Of a stretch of 64,000 nucleotides of DNA, positions 16,542-25,319 are shown piece after piece; positions within the stretch are counted from its first letter, which is position 1, and each line of letters begins with the position of its first letter. Under the pieces are notes generated by a model. The model was not told the DNA's origin. It worked only from the letters and a program-made list of their open reading frames with translations, and searched no databases. This DNA is from Arthrobacter subterraneus (lineage in GTDB: Bacteria; Actinomycetota; Actinomycetes; Actinomycetales; Micrococcaceae), in assembly GCF_900099735.1 (NCBI RefSeq), contig NZ_FNDT01000008.1, forward strand, positions 78,752 to 142,751. Reading direction: 5' to 3'. The position numbers were made by a program, and so were the translations under genes.

Positions 16542-18164
16542 TCAATCTTTGAGGGCGTATCGCAGGCGCCAGGCGCGCGTGGCCACGTGGAGGTTAAGGC
16601 GGGTCTCGGGGTCACCAAGTTCAAAACCGGTGATCTGACGGATGCACTTCAGCCGGTATCGAAGCGTGCTGCGGTGGATGGCAAGGCTGTAAGCCGTATC
16701 GTCGTAGTTGCCGCCATGATCCAGGTACTGCGCCAAGGTGTGCACCAGCTCAGATCCTCGGCGGGCATCGTTGCTCTGCAGTGCACCCAGCCACTCCTCG
16801 ACGTAGCTGGAAAGGTCAGTTTCGCTGCCAGGCATGCCAAGGATGCGGTAAATTCCCAGCTGGTCGTATCGGGTCAGACCGTAGGGCTCGACGGAATGTA
16901 CCCGGACCTGCAATGCACGCAGGGCTTCTGCAAAAGAACGCGGGAGCTGTGCGACATCGCGGCTCGGACCTCCGATTCCCACAGCTCCGGTGGCGCTGCG
17001 TAGCGTCCTTGCCGCAACGGTAAAGAGCTCTGCATCGAGTGGCTCTCCCGTAACCACAGCAAGTGTGATGTCCGAACGCCGTGAAACGAGCGCGGGGGCG
17101 TGGAGCTCGCGAAGCGTCCTGCGGAGGGCGACTACCACGGAATCGCCCGTTCTTGGCGGTTGCCACTGAGCGGCGATGACATGCTGCGGACCCGTGATGT
17201 CGTAGCCCAGTGCACCGGCCCGCACGGCGGCGGTCTCTTCATCCATTCCGGACACCAGTTCATCCACCAGATCGCGCCCCAGTTTCAATTCCAGCTGGGC
17301 CATGCTGCGGCGGTGTGACAACTCGACCTGCAAGAGCCGCGTTCCATACTGCAAGGCGAAGACGTCATTGGCCGTGTAGGGCACACCGTTCTCGAGCAAG
17401 CATATTGCCCCAAGCACGTCCCTGTCCGCCAGAACCAGCGCTACGAGCCTTCGGGGTTCCTGGACTGGCAAACCGGAGGCGAGCCAGAGTTGCGCCGTCC
17501 GCGACCTGTCGGCCGCGCTGGGCCGGGGGTAGGGGCGCCCGGGTTTTGTCCCGGCAGTCGCACTGATATTGCCGAACCCGTCCTCGATACAGACTGGGCG
17601 GCCCGTCACCACTGACAGCACTTCCGCCAGGAGAGAGTTCCGCGACGTCATCTGTCCGAGGGTGGCTGTAAGGGTGCTATCCAGGGTGTTCTGGATGGAC
17701 GTTCGGGTTTCGAGCTGCATTACCGTTGCCGCGAGGATACGCAATCGATTTGCAATGTCACTGGCACTGGCGCTGGAGAGCAGGTGGGCGTGCTCCTGCA
17801 GGTCTGGTTCTGCCGTTTGCTCAGCTGCATTGGACACCGTGGTTTGAACCGTTGCGCGGAGCTTGATCATCTGGGCGGGAGTTGGAACCGTGCCGGCATA
17901 CAGGACAAGGCATCCGTTCAGTTCTCCACTGTCACCAAAAATAGAGAGCGCATATCGCCACGCCGGACGTGTGCCCGGGAGTGGGGCATCCCTGCGTTCG
18001 AGTGAGCTGACATCATCGTCCCAGACTGTCGGCGCCCGGTTCGGGCTCGGAACCAGATGGCCGTCCACCACAAGATAGGAAGCTGCTACATGGCAGAATC
18101 CCAGTGCAGAAACAGAGTGTACGGCCTTGCCGACGATTTCCCCGGCCCCTAGTTGATCGAACAT
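16542..18164 (-). CDS. PucR/CdaR-family transcriptional regulator
   Basis: A 540-residue regulator. The C-terminal PucR HTH_30 domain is clear at about residues 478-535 (YLDHGGNYDDTAYSLAIH, STLRYRLKCIRQITGFELGD). The central GGDEF-like PucR region precedes it (RRSDITLAVVTGEPL, VGIGGPSRDVAQLPRSFAEA). The N-terminal 200 residues look like a GAF-type sensor followed by a helical stretch. It is divergent from dnaK with 315 bases between starts. This makes it a candidate regulator of both arms, but no effector can be read from the sequence. Confidence 0.87.
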   Translation of the reverse strand: MFDQLGAGEIVGKAVHSVSALGFCHVAASYLVVDGHLVPSPNRAPTVWDDDVSSLERRDAPLPGTRPAWRYALSIFGDSGELNGCLVLYAGTVPTPAQMIKLRATVQTTVSNAAEQTAEPDLQEHAHLLSSASASDIANRLRILAATVMQLETRTSIQNTLDSTLTATLGQMTSRNSLLAEVLSVVTGRPVCIEDGFGNISATAGTKPGRPYPRPSAADRSRTAQLWLASGLPVQEPRRLVALVLADRDVLGAICLLENGVPYTANDVFALQYGTRLLQVELSHRRSMAQLELKLGRDLVDELVSGMDEETAAVRAGALGYDITGPQHVIAAQWQPPRTGDSVVVALRRTLRELHAPALVSRRSDITLAVVTGEPLDAELFTVAARTLRSATGAVGIGGPSRDVAQLPRSFAEALRALQVRVHSVEPYGLTRYDQLGIYRILGMPGSETDLSSYVEEWLGALQSNDARRGSELVHTLAQYLDHGGNYDDTAYSLAIHRSTLRYRLKCIRQITGFELGDPETRLNLHVATRAWRLRYALKD

Positions 18165-18479
18165 TCAGTTGACCTGCAGTCTCTGTGTGCGGCTAAGGAC
18201 TCGTGGCGAGATGTGTGGAGCGGATCCCGGAATCACTCCGGCGTCTTCGACATTACCCCTGTGGCACCTATTCTGGAAGGTCAGTTTCCCGGAGCAGATT
18301 TGGACCCGGGAGGTCATGCCGCAGTGTCCCTCTACGGGGCAGACTCGACCTTATAAGGCCACATGACAGAGCCCTTCGAGCCTCGTGGCCCGGCAGGACA
18401 GGGCGTCCAATCATGCGGTGGAATCTCGGGTGGACATCGCCATAGAACGGGGTCGCGCCCACTAGGACCGGAGCGAGTC
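18165..18479. promoter_or_regulatory. Divergent promoter region between pucR and the dnaK operon
   Basis: This 315-base gap must hold the promoters of both arms. I see a perfect 10-bp palindrome CCTTATAAGG at 18349-18358, a candidate operator 122 bases before the dnaK start. I see no CIRCE element (TTAGCACTC dyad) and no HAIR element (CTTGAGT dyad), the usual HrcA and HspR sites. A GGAG ribosome site lies at 18470-18473 before the dnaK ATG. Confidence 0.5.
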
Positions 18480-20379
18480 ATGGCCAAAGCAGTAGGAATT
18501 GATCTCGGAACAACCAACTCAGTGATCGCCGTCTGGGAGGGGGGGGGAAGCCCGCGTTATACCCAACGCAGAAGGAGCCCGGACCACGCCCTCGGTTGTG
18601 GCGTACACAGACAGCGGGGAACGGCTGGTTGGGCAACTGGCCCGCCGGCAGTCGATTCTGAACCCGAAGGGAACTTTCACGTCTGCCAAGCGGTTTATCG
18701 GCCGACACTATGACGAGATCACGGATGAAGCCAAGGCCGTCAGTTTCGACGTCGTGCCGGACGACAACGGGCTGGCGCGCTTCGATGTCCACGGCAAGAA
18801 CGTTGCCCCGGAAGAGGTCAGTGCGCTCGTTCTGCGCAAGTTGGTGGACGACGCCGCGAAGCAGTTGGGCGAAAAGGTGACCGAGGCTGTCATCACGGTC
18901 CCCGCTTACTTCAACGACGCACAGCGCACCGCGACCAAGGACGCCGGCAAGATTGCCGGCCTTGAAGTCCTGCGCATCATCAACGAGCCGACCGCGGCAG
19001 CCTTGGCCTACGGCATCGACAAACGCCAGCATGAGACGGTGCTGGTGTTCGACCTGGGCGGCGGAACCTTTGATGTAAGCCTGCTGGACGTGGGGGACGG
19101 AGTTGTGGAGGTCCGCTCCACCGCGGGGGACACGCACCTTGGCGGAGACGATTTCGATCGCCGACTGGTCGATTACCTGGCCGACGAATTCCAGAAACAG
19201 GAGGGCATCGACCTGCGGTCGGACGCCCAGGCGCTGCAACGGCTGTTCGAGGCGGCCGAGAAAGCGAAGGTCGAACTGAGTTCTGTGACCCAGGCACAAG
19301 TTAACCTTCCCTTCGTCACTGCCGACGCCACTGGGCCCAAGCATCTGACGACCACCGTTCGGCGCTCCGTTTTTGAGGAGATCACCCATGACCTGGTGGA
19401 ACGCGCAATGGAACCGGTCAAGCAGGCGATGACGGACGCCAAGGTTACAGCCAACGACATCGATGAGGTAATTTTGGTCGGCGGCTCTACCCGCATTCCT
19501 GCCGTACAGAACCTCGTCCGGCGCCTGACCGGTGGCAAAGATCCAAACATGAGTGTCAATCCGGACGAGGTCGTAGCTATCGGTGCGGCGATCCAGGCCG
19601 GCGTGCTCAAGGGAGAGGTCTCGGACGTCCTGCTCCTGGACGTTGTGCCACTTTCTTTGGGCGTCGAGACGCGCGGTGGTGTGATGACAAAGATCATCGA
19701 GCGCAACACGACCATCCCCGCAAGGCGCAGCGAGGTGTTTTCCACAGCTGACGATAACCAGCCCGCCGTGGACGTGGTGGTCTTGCAGGGGGAGCGGGAA
19801 CTGGCTGCGGATAACCGGGTGCTGGGCCGGTTCCAGCTGACCGATATCCGGCCGGCGCCGCGGGGAGAACCGCAGATCGAGGTCACGTTCGACGTCGACG
19901 CCAACGGCATTCTGAACGTCACCGCCCGTGACAAGGACACGGGCAAGGAACAGGGCATCACTATCAGTGAAGGCTCCAACCTCGACGCCAAAGAAGTGGA
20001 GCGCATGATTGCCGAGGCCGATTCCCACAGAAGCGAGGACCTGCAGAACCGGGAGCGGATCGATACGCTCAATGAACTCGATGCCGCCGCCTACCGCGTT
20101 GAGCGGGCCGTGAATGAGCTTGGCGACGCGGTCCCGATGCACGACAAGGCCCGGGCGGAGCTGCTGGTAGGGCAGGCGCGCGACGCCGTCAGCAACCAGG
20201 CCGATGTGGGCACCGCGAGGGAGCTGATTTCCGAGCTTCAGCAGCTACAGTCCGCGCTAAGTGCCTCGGCTGCCTCTGCGGCCAATGCAGGGGTAGGCCA
20301 GGGATCCTCACCTCAGCCCGGCGCGTCCACCGCTGCAGAGGACGATGACATCGTCGATGCAGAATTCGACCGTGGCTAG
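18480..20379 (+). CDS. dnaK: Hsp70 chaperone DnaK, apparent one-base frameshift near the N-terminus
   Basis: The gene starts at ATG 18480 ([20 protein letters not shown], the phosphate-1 loop of Hsp70). It loses frame in a nine-G run at 18539-18547. As written, translation from the ATG stops at 18713 after 77 codons. Removing one G gives [20 protein letters not shown] and a continuous protein of 632 residues, the usual DnaK length. The rest is intact: the phosphate-2 motif [16 protein letters not shown], the [11 protein letters not shown] and [12 protein letters not shown] motifs, the substrate domain and a Gly/Ser-rich tail ending [12 protein letters not shown]. Initiation at GTG 18598 would lack the first ATPase loop. 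A sequencing error, a real mutation or transcriptional slippage are all possible. The gene leads a six-gene chaperone operon. Confidence 0.9.
18539..18547 (+). other. G9 homopolymer at the dnaK frame break
   Basis: Nine consecutive G residues lie at codons 20-23 of dnaK. Eight would restore the frame. Such runs are prone to replication slippage, polymerase slippage and base-calling error. Confidence 0.9.
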
Positions 20380-20387
20380 GAACGGCC

Positions 20388-20930
20388 ATGAACGACCAGG
20401 CGGGACCGGCCGGACAGGCCCATCCAGGAGGTGACGAGCCTGAAGCCGCCGCACCCAATACGCGGGAAACGGAAGCGACGGCAGACGCGGATGCGCTGGC
20501 CAAAATGGAGGATCTGTGGCGCCGTGCGCTCGCTGATGCGGACAACGTTCGAAAGCGCGCCGTCCGGGACGGGGCACAGCTGAGGGCGCAGGAGCGTGCG
20601 GCGGTCTCTTTGGCGTGGCTGCCCATCCTGGACAATCTTGAACTGGCCCTGGCTCACGCCCTGTCTGACGGGGACCCGCTCGCTGACGGCGTGGCTGCCA
20701 TCCGGTCCCAGGCCATAGACACCCTGGCCCGCCTGGGCTTCCCGCGGATCGACGCCGAGAACGTCCCGTTTGACCCCCGGATCCACGAGGTTGTCAGTGT
20801 CTCGGAAACGGACGAGGTTCCCCCCGGGACCGTGCTGGCTGTGCTCCGCCCGGGCTATGGTGGTCCGGACAGTACGCTCAGGCCGGCCTCTGTCGTTGTA
20901 AGCCGGGCGGTGAGCGCTGACCGTGGCTAA
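20388..20930 (+). CDS. grpE: GrpE nucleotide exchange factor
   Basis: A 180-residue GrpE, the exchange factor that releases ADP from DnaK. The N-terminal 35 residues are acidic and disordered. A helical stalk (MEDLWRRALADADNVRKRA) and the beta-domain follow, with FDPRIHEVV and PGTVLAVLRPGYG. The gene lies eight bases after dnaK and overlaps the next gene by eight bases, so the operon is tightly coupled. It is slightly shorter than typical housekeeping GrpE of actinobacteria, fitting a second, accessory set. Confidence 0.92.
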   Translation: MNDQAGPAGQAHPGGDEPEAAAPNTRETEATADADALAKMEDLWRRALADADNVRKRAVRDGAQLRAQERAAVSLAWLPILDNLELALAHALSDGDPLADGVAAIRSQAIDTLARLGFPRIDAENVPFDPRIHEVVSVSETDEVPPGTVLAVLRPGYGGPDSTLRPASVVVSRAVSADRG

Positions 20931-21864
20931 GGATCACTACTCAGTTCTCGGCGTGCCCCGTACCGCGAAGCCCGATGACATCCAGCGTGCCTACCGCAAA
21001 CTGGCCAGAAAATACCATCCGGACGTGAACCGGGAGCCGGATGCCGCTGATAAGTTCAAGGAAATCGGCGAGGCCTACGATGTCCTGTCTGATCCGGAAG
21101 ACAGGGCGCGCTACGACCGTTTCGGCGCCGATTTCCGGCAGTACGCCGGCAGCGGCGCGGGCCCGGAGGGTGGCGGGACGCGGTGGGGTTCCACCGGCCC
21201 GCGCCCCGACCCCCGCCCGGGACGCGGCGGGTACGGCAATGTCAACGTTAATATGGGCGGTGACGTCGATTGGGAGGACCTGCTCGGAGGCTGGATCAGG
21301 CAGCAGGCAGCGGGCCCGGCGCAGGGAGCGGACCACGAAGCCGAGCTTCGGCTGACCCTCGAAGAAGCGATTCGCGGCGGACGGCGCACCGTCCGCCTGG
21401 CCCAGCCGGACGGTGATACGCGGAATTATGAAGTGGATGTGCCCCCCGGTGTGCTGGACGGCCAGCGCATCCGCCTCACAGGGGAGGGCGCGGCAGGCCG
21501 TGAAGGAGGTCCGCCGGGAGATCTCTTCCTGACCGTACGGATCCAACCGGATGCCAGATACCGGCTTGAGGGCCGGGACATTCACTTCGACCTTCCCGTC
21601 ACGCCGTCGGAGGCCGCTCTGGGAGCCAAGATCAAGGTCAACGCGCCTGCGGGACCGGTCACCATCACCGTTCCCGAGGGGTCTTCCAGCGGGCGCAGAC
21701 TTCGGCTTCGAGGCCAGGGCATGCCCGACCCGAGGGGCCAGCCGGGGAATCTTTACGCGGAGATCCGCGTCATGGTGCCTCCGCGGCTGAGCAGCAAGGT
21801 ACGCAAGCTATACGAGCAGCTTGCTGCCGTATCCGACTTTCACCCGAGGGAGGGGCTTCTATGA
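20923..21864 (+). CDS. cbpA: CbpA-type J-domain co-chaperone
   Basis: A 313-residue J-protein starting at GTG 20923. The J domain (residues 1-68) has the HPD motif at 32-34 (RKYHPDVN). A Gly-rich linker follows to about residue 130. Two C-terminal client-binding domains follow from about 135, with PPGVLDGQRIRLTGEG and GRRLRLRGQGMPDPRG. The four CxxCxGxG zinc repeats of DnaJ are absent, so this is the CbpA class. It overlaps grpE by 8 bases and the next gene by 4. It stimulates DnaK ATPase and delivers substrates. Confidence 0.92.
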   Translation: MAKDHYSVLGVPRTAKPDDIQRAYRKLARKYHPDVNREPDAADKFKEIGEAYDVLSDPEDRARYDRFGADFRQYAGSGAGPEGGGTRWGSTGPRPDPRPGRGGYGNVNVNMGGDVDWEDLLGGWIRQQAAGPAQGADHEAELRLTLEEAIRGGRRTVRLAQPDGDTRNYEVDVPPGVLDGQRIRLTGEGAAGREGGPPGDLFLTVRIQPDARYRLEGRDIHFDLPVTPSEAALGAKIKVNAPAGPVTITVPEGSSSGRRLRLRGQGMPDPRGQPGNLYAEIRVMVPPRLSSKVRKLYEQLAAVSDFHPREGLL

Positions 21865-22175
21865 GCCGAGACTATCCGCTCGCCTATCCGTGGCGCCTGA
21901 ATCTCGAGGCGGTGGCACGCAGCAGCGGCGTCCACCCCGAGGTCGTGATGCGATTCGTTGACCTGGATCTGATCAGGCCGCTGGGCGATGCCTCGGGCGG
22001 ACCGTGGTTCAGCCCTCGGGCCCCGGAGCTCATAGCTCGTGTCATGAGACTTCATTCGGAGCTGTCGCTGAACTATGCGGCAATCCCGCTGGTACTCGAT
22101 CTGTTGGTTCGGGTCGACTCGCTTGAACGACGATTGGTTGAAATCACGCAGGTCGAAGGGACTGCTTCACAATGA
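21861..22175 (+). CDS. CbpM-like / MerR-type chaperone modulator
   Basis: A 104-residue protein with an N-terminal MerR-like helix-turn-helix ([20 protein letters not shown]) and a helical tail ([20 protein letters not shown]). CbpM in enterobacteria binds the J domain of CbpA and inhibits it; HspR in actinobacteria is a MerR-type repressor of dnaK operons. This protein sits exactly where either would be, directly after the J-protein with a 4-base ATGA overlap on both sides. CbpM-like modulation fits the CbpA neighbour better, and I see no HspR site upstream of the operon. Confidence 0.75.
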   Translation: MSRDYPLAYPWRLNLEAVARSSGVHPEVVMRFVDLDLIRPLGDASGGPWFSPRAPELIARVMRLHSELSLNYAAIPLVLDLLVRVDSLERRLVEITQVEGTASQ

Positions 22176-24808
22176 ACATGGAGAGTTTGACGCAAAAATC
22201 GCAGGAGGCCTTGGCGGAGGCTCAACGAATAGCACAACGCAACGGGCACACTGAAACCGACGGCGAACACCTGCTGGCGGCCCTGCTCGAGCAGGAGGGG
22301 GGACTGGTTCCGCGGCTGATCGTGGCCATGCAGGTTGACGTGAACGAGCTGAAGACGGCGGTCGAGGCAGAGCTGAGGCGCAAGCCGAAGGTCACAGGAC
22401 CGGGGGCAGCGCCGGGCCAGGTATACGTAAGCCGCAGGCTGGGCACACTCCTCGATGCGGCTGAACGGGAAGCCAAACGGCTTAAGGACGAGTACGTCTC
22501 GGTGGAACACCTGCTGGTGGCGCTGGCGGAGGAAGGCCGCTCCACGGCGGCCGGCAGGGTGCTGGCCGAGCACGGCATCACCCGCGAAGCGTTCCTCTCG
22601 GTCCTGACACAGATCAGGGGAAACCAGCGCGTCACGTCTGCGACACCGGAACAGACGTACGAAGCGCTGGAGAAATATGGCCGCGATCTGGTGGCGGACG
22701 CCCGCACCGGAAAACTGGATCCGGTCATCGGCCGCGACGCCGAGATCCGGCGGGTCGTGCAGATCCTTTCCCGCAAGACCAAGAACAACCCGGTACTGAT
22801 CGGGGAGCCAGGCGTCGGCAAGACCGCCATTGTGGAGGGACTGGCCCAACGGATCGTCCGCCAGGACGTGCCCGAAGGGCTGAAGGACAAGACCATCTTC
22901 TCGCTCGACCTGAGCGCCCTCGTGGCAGGTGCCAAGTACCGCGGCGAGTTCGAGGAGCGGCTGAAGGCGGTCCTCGCCGAAGTCCTGGCAGCGGAGGGAA
23001 GGATCCTGCTCTTCGTCGACGAGCTGCACACCGTCGTCGGGGCAGGAGCGAGCGAGGGGTCGATGGACGCCGGGAACATGCTCAAGCCGATGCTCGCCCG
23101 CGGGGAACTCCACATGATCGGGGCGACCACGCTCGACGAATACCGCAAACACATTGAATCGGACGCGGCACTGGAACGCCGCTTCCAGCCAGTACTGGTT
23201 GAGGAACCCGACGTCGAGGACGCCATTTCCATTCTTCGCGGGCTCCGGGAGCGGCTTGAAGTCTTCCACGGCGTACGCATCCAGGACAGTGCCCTGGTGG
23301 CTGCGGCCACCCTATCCCACCGGTACATCACTGACCGGTTCCTCCCGGACAAGGCGATTGACCTGGTGGATGAGGCCTGCGCCCGGCTCCGGACCGAGAT
23401 CGATTCGATGCCGGCGGAACTGGATGAGCTCACCCGAAAGGTCACGCGGCTCGAAATAGAAGAGGCCGCACTCTCCAAGGAGTCCGACCCGGCCAGCAAG
23501 ACCCGGCTCGAGGAGCTGAGGCGTGAATTGGCGGACCTACGCGGCGAGGCCGACGCGAAGCGGGCCCAATGGGAAGCCGAACGCCAGGCGATCCACAAGC
23601 TGCAGGACATCCGCAGTGAACTGGAGCGGGTGCGGCAGGAGGCTGAAGAAGCAGAGCGGAACTACGACCTCAACCGGGCAGCGGAGCTACGCTACGGCAA
23701 ACTTGCCGACCTCGAACGGCGCCTGGCCGCCGAGGAGGAACGGCTGACCGCGAAACAGGGGGAGAAACGCCTGCTCCGCGAGGTAGTGACGGAGGACGAG
23801 ATCGCCGACATCGTCGCGGCCTGGACAGGCATACCGGTGGCCCGGCTGAAGCAGGGCGAACGCGAGAAAGTCCTGCATTTGGACGAGATCCTGCGCGCCC
23901 GCGTGATCGGCCAGGAAGAAGCAATCAGTGCGGTCACGGATGCCATCATCCGCGCCCGCTCCGGCATCCGCGACCCGCGCCGGCCCATAGGATCGTTCAT
24001 TTTCCTGGGACCGACCGGCGTCGGCAAAACCGAACTCGCCAAGGCTCTTGCCGCGGCCCTTTTCGACAGTGAAAACGCCATGATCCGGCTGGACATGAGC
24101 GAGTACCAGGAGCGTCACACCGTGAGCCGACTCTTGGGTGCCCCTCCGGGCTACATCGGCTACGACGAAGGAGGCCAGCTCACCGAGGCGGTACGCCGGA
24201 AGCCCTACTCGGTGGTGCTGTTCGATGAAGTGGAGAAAGCCCACCCGGACATTTTCAACACCCTTTTGCAGGTCCTCGACGACGGACGGATTACGAACTC
24301 GCAGGGCCGCACCGTCGATTTCCGGAATACGGTCATCATCATGACCTCCAATATCGGCTCGCAGTATCTTCTGGAGGGTTCCGCCGAGGGCGGAACGATC
24401 ACCGAGCAGGCACGGAGCCTAGTGATGGGCGAGCTCCGGGCACATTTCCGCCCCGAGTTCCTCAACCGCGTAGACGATACGGTCCTGTTCGCACCCCTGG
24501 GGCTGCCGCAGATCGAACGCATTGTGGACCTGCAGTTCGAACAGCTGCGGCAGCGTCTGGCCGAGCAGCAGGTCGAACTGCGCCTGACCGAGGAGGCGCG
24601 CCTGCTGATTGCCGAACGTGGCTTCGATCCGATCTACGGAGCCCGACCCCTGCGCCGCTTTATCTCCCGTGTAGTGGAAACGGAGGTGGGCCGGGCCCTC
24701 CTGCGCGGCAGCATCGCCGAGGGGGGAGTCGTGACGGTGACAGCAGCAGACGGTGAACTCTTGGTGGACTACACCACCAGGGAAATGGAAGAGGCCGGAA
24801 CCGCATGA
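22172..24808 (+). CDS. clpB: ClpB disaggregase (Hsp100 AAA+ ATPase)
   Basis: An 878-residue protein with all ClpB domains. The Clp N-domain covers residues 1-145 ([20 protein letters not shown]). AAA-1 has Walker A GEPGVGKT (211-218) and Walker [13 protein letters not shown]. The long coiled-coil middle domain is at about 410-530 and is Arg/Glu rich. AAA-2 has [16 protein letters not shown] and [17 protein letters not shown]. The C-terminal D2 small domain includes [14 protein letters not shown]. There is no ClpP-binding IGF loop, as expected for ClpB. It works with DnaK/GrpE/J-protein to resolubilise aggregates. ATGA overlaps join it to both neighbours. Confidence 0.95.
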   Translation: MNMESLTQKSQEALAEAQRIAQRNGHTETDGEHLLAALLEQEGGLVPRLIVAMQVDVNELKTAVEAELRRKPKVTGPGAAPGQVYVSRRLGTLLDAAEREAKRLKDEYVSVEHLLVALAEEGRSTAAGRVLAEHGITREAFLSVLTQIRGNQRVTSATPEQTYEALEKYGRDLVADARTGKLDPVIGRDAEIRRVVQILSRKTKNNPVLIGEPGVGKTAIVEGLAQRIVRQDVPEGLKDKTIFSLDLSALVAGAKYRGEFEERLKAVLAEVLAAEGRILLFVDELHTVVGAGASEGSMDAGNMLKPMLARGELHMIGATTLDEYRKHIESDAALERRFQPVLVEEPDVEDAISILRGLRERLEVFHGVRIQDSALVAAATLSHRYITDRFLPDKAIDLVDEACARLRTEIDSMPAELDELTRKVTRLEIEEAALSKESDPASKTRLEELRRELADLRGEADAKRAQWEAERQAIHKLQDIRSELERVRQEAEEAERNYDLNRAAELRYGKLADLERRLAAEEERLTAKQGEKRLLREVVTEDEIADIVAAWTGIPVARLKQGEREKVLHLDEILRARVIGQEEAISAVTDAIIRARSGIRDPRRPIGSFIFLGPTGVGKTELAKALAAALFDSENAMIRLDMSEYQERHTVSRLLGAPPGYIGYDEGGQLTEAVRRKPYSVVLFDEVEKAHPDIFNTLLQVLDDGRITNSQGRTVDFRNTVIIMTSNIGSQYLLEGSAEGGTITEQARSLVMGELRAHFRPEFLNRVDDTVLFAPLGLPQIERIVDLQFEQLRQRLAEQQVELRLTEEARLLIAERGFDPIYGARPLRRFISRVVETEVGRALLRGSIAEGGVVTVTAADGELLVDYTTREMEEAGTA

Positions 24809-25233
24809 ACAAGGCAATCATCAAGTGTCCCCACTGCGGCAAATCCAACCGCGTTCCGGCTGTCGACGAGGGCCGGCCACGCTGCGGGAGTTGCCACCGG
24901 GAGCTTCCCTGGGTGGTTGAAGCGGGCGACGACGACTTCGGCGAAATCGCCGAACGGTCCGGCGTTCCGGTACTGGTGGACTTTTGGGCGGTGTGGTGCG
25001 GACCCTGCCGGGTGGTGAGCCCCGCACTGGACCAGCTGGCCCACGAACGTGCGGGTCAGATCAAACTAGTAAAGGTTGATGTCGACCGCTCACCGCAGCT
25101 CTCCGTCAGATTCGCCATTCAGGCGGTGCCCACGTTGATGGTTATCATTGGCGGCGAAATCGTCGCGAGGCAGGCCGGCGCGGCGCCTGCACCCGTGCTG
25201 AGGTCTTGGCTGGAAGGTGCACTCACTAAGTAA
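24805..25233 (+). CDS. trxC: Thioredoxin with N-terminal zinc ribbon (TrxC/Trx2 type)
   Basis: A 142-residue protein. The N-terminus has a CxxC pair (C8-C11) and a second (C27-C30), forming a zinc ribbon as in E. coli thioredoxin 2. The thioredoxin domain follows, with the active site WCGPC at 64-68 and the cis-Pro segment QAVPTLMV. Zinc-ribbon thioredoxins are induced by oxidative stress. It ends the chaperone operon, overlapping clpB by four bases. A TrxR-like protein without a CxxC lies in the other arm, so the reductase for this thioredoxin is probably elsewhere. Confidence 0.93.
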   Translation: MNKAIIKCPHCGKSNRVPAVDEGRPRCGSCHRELPWVVEAGDDDFGEIAERSGVPVLVDFWAVWCGPCRVVSPALDQLAHERAGQIKLVKVDVDRSPQLSVRFAIQAVPTLMVIIGGEIVARQAGAAPAPVLRSWLEGALTK

Positions 25234-25319
25234 CGCAGGGACTGCGGTCGACTGCGCGATCTTTCCCGCCGCCGACATATCCGCGCGCTCGAACGGAAAC
25301 CCCCGGGCAAAAATGTTGT

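Larger units (their letters stand above)
12311..25233. other. Chaperone/redox/acid stress island (whole region)
   Basis: Two divergent arms meet at 18165-18479. The minus arm is pucR, hdeD, UBP zinc finger, cNMP/TrxR-like flavoprotein and an unknown membrane protein. The plus arm is dnaK, grpE, cbpA, cbpM-like, clpB and trxC, with overlaps of four to eight bases from grpE on. Core-type genes flank it: RDD/SpoIIM on the left and an L,D-transpeptidase/ahcY on the right. An amidohydrolase remnant marks the left border. No integrase or att site is visible. Confidence 0.7.

Noticed and set aside
18165..18479. CIRCE or HAIR heat-shock operator before dnaK
   Set aside because: Neither dyad is present on reading both strands; only the CCTTATAAGG palindrome stands out.
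18363..18479. Upstream in-frame extension of dnaK starting at ATG 18363
   Set aside because: DnaK proteins begin at the [12 protein letters not shown] segment, and GGAG precedes ATG 18480 at proper spacing. The extension has no similarity to the family.
18478..20142. 554-codon minus-strand frame opposite dnaK
   Set aside because: The plus strand encodes unmistakable Hsp70 motifs across the whole stretch. Antisense frames in dnaK are common in high-GC genomes.
12311..25233. Classical genomic island with integrase and att sites
   Set aside because: No integrase, tRNA or flanking direct repeats were found, so mobility can only be inferred from content and the border remnant.
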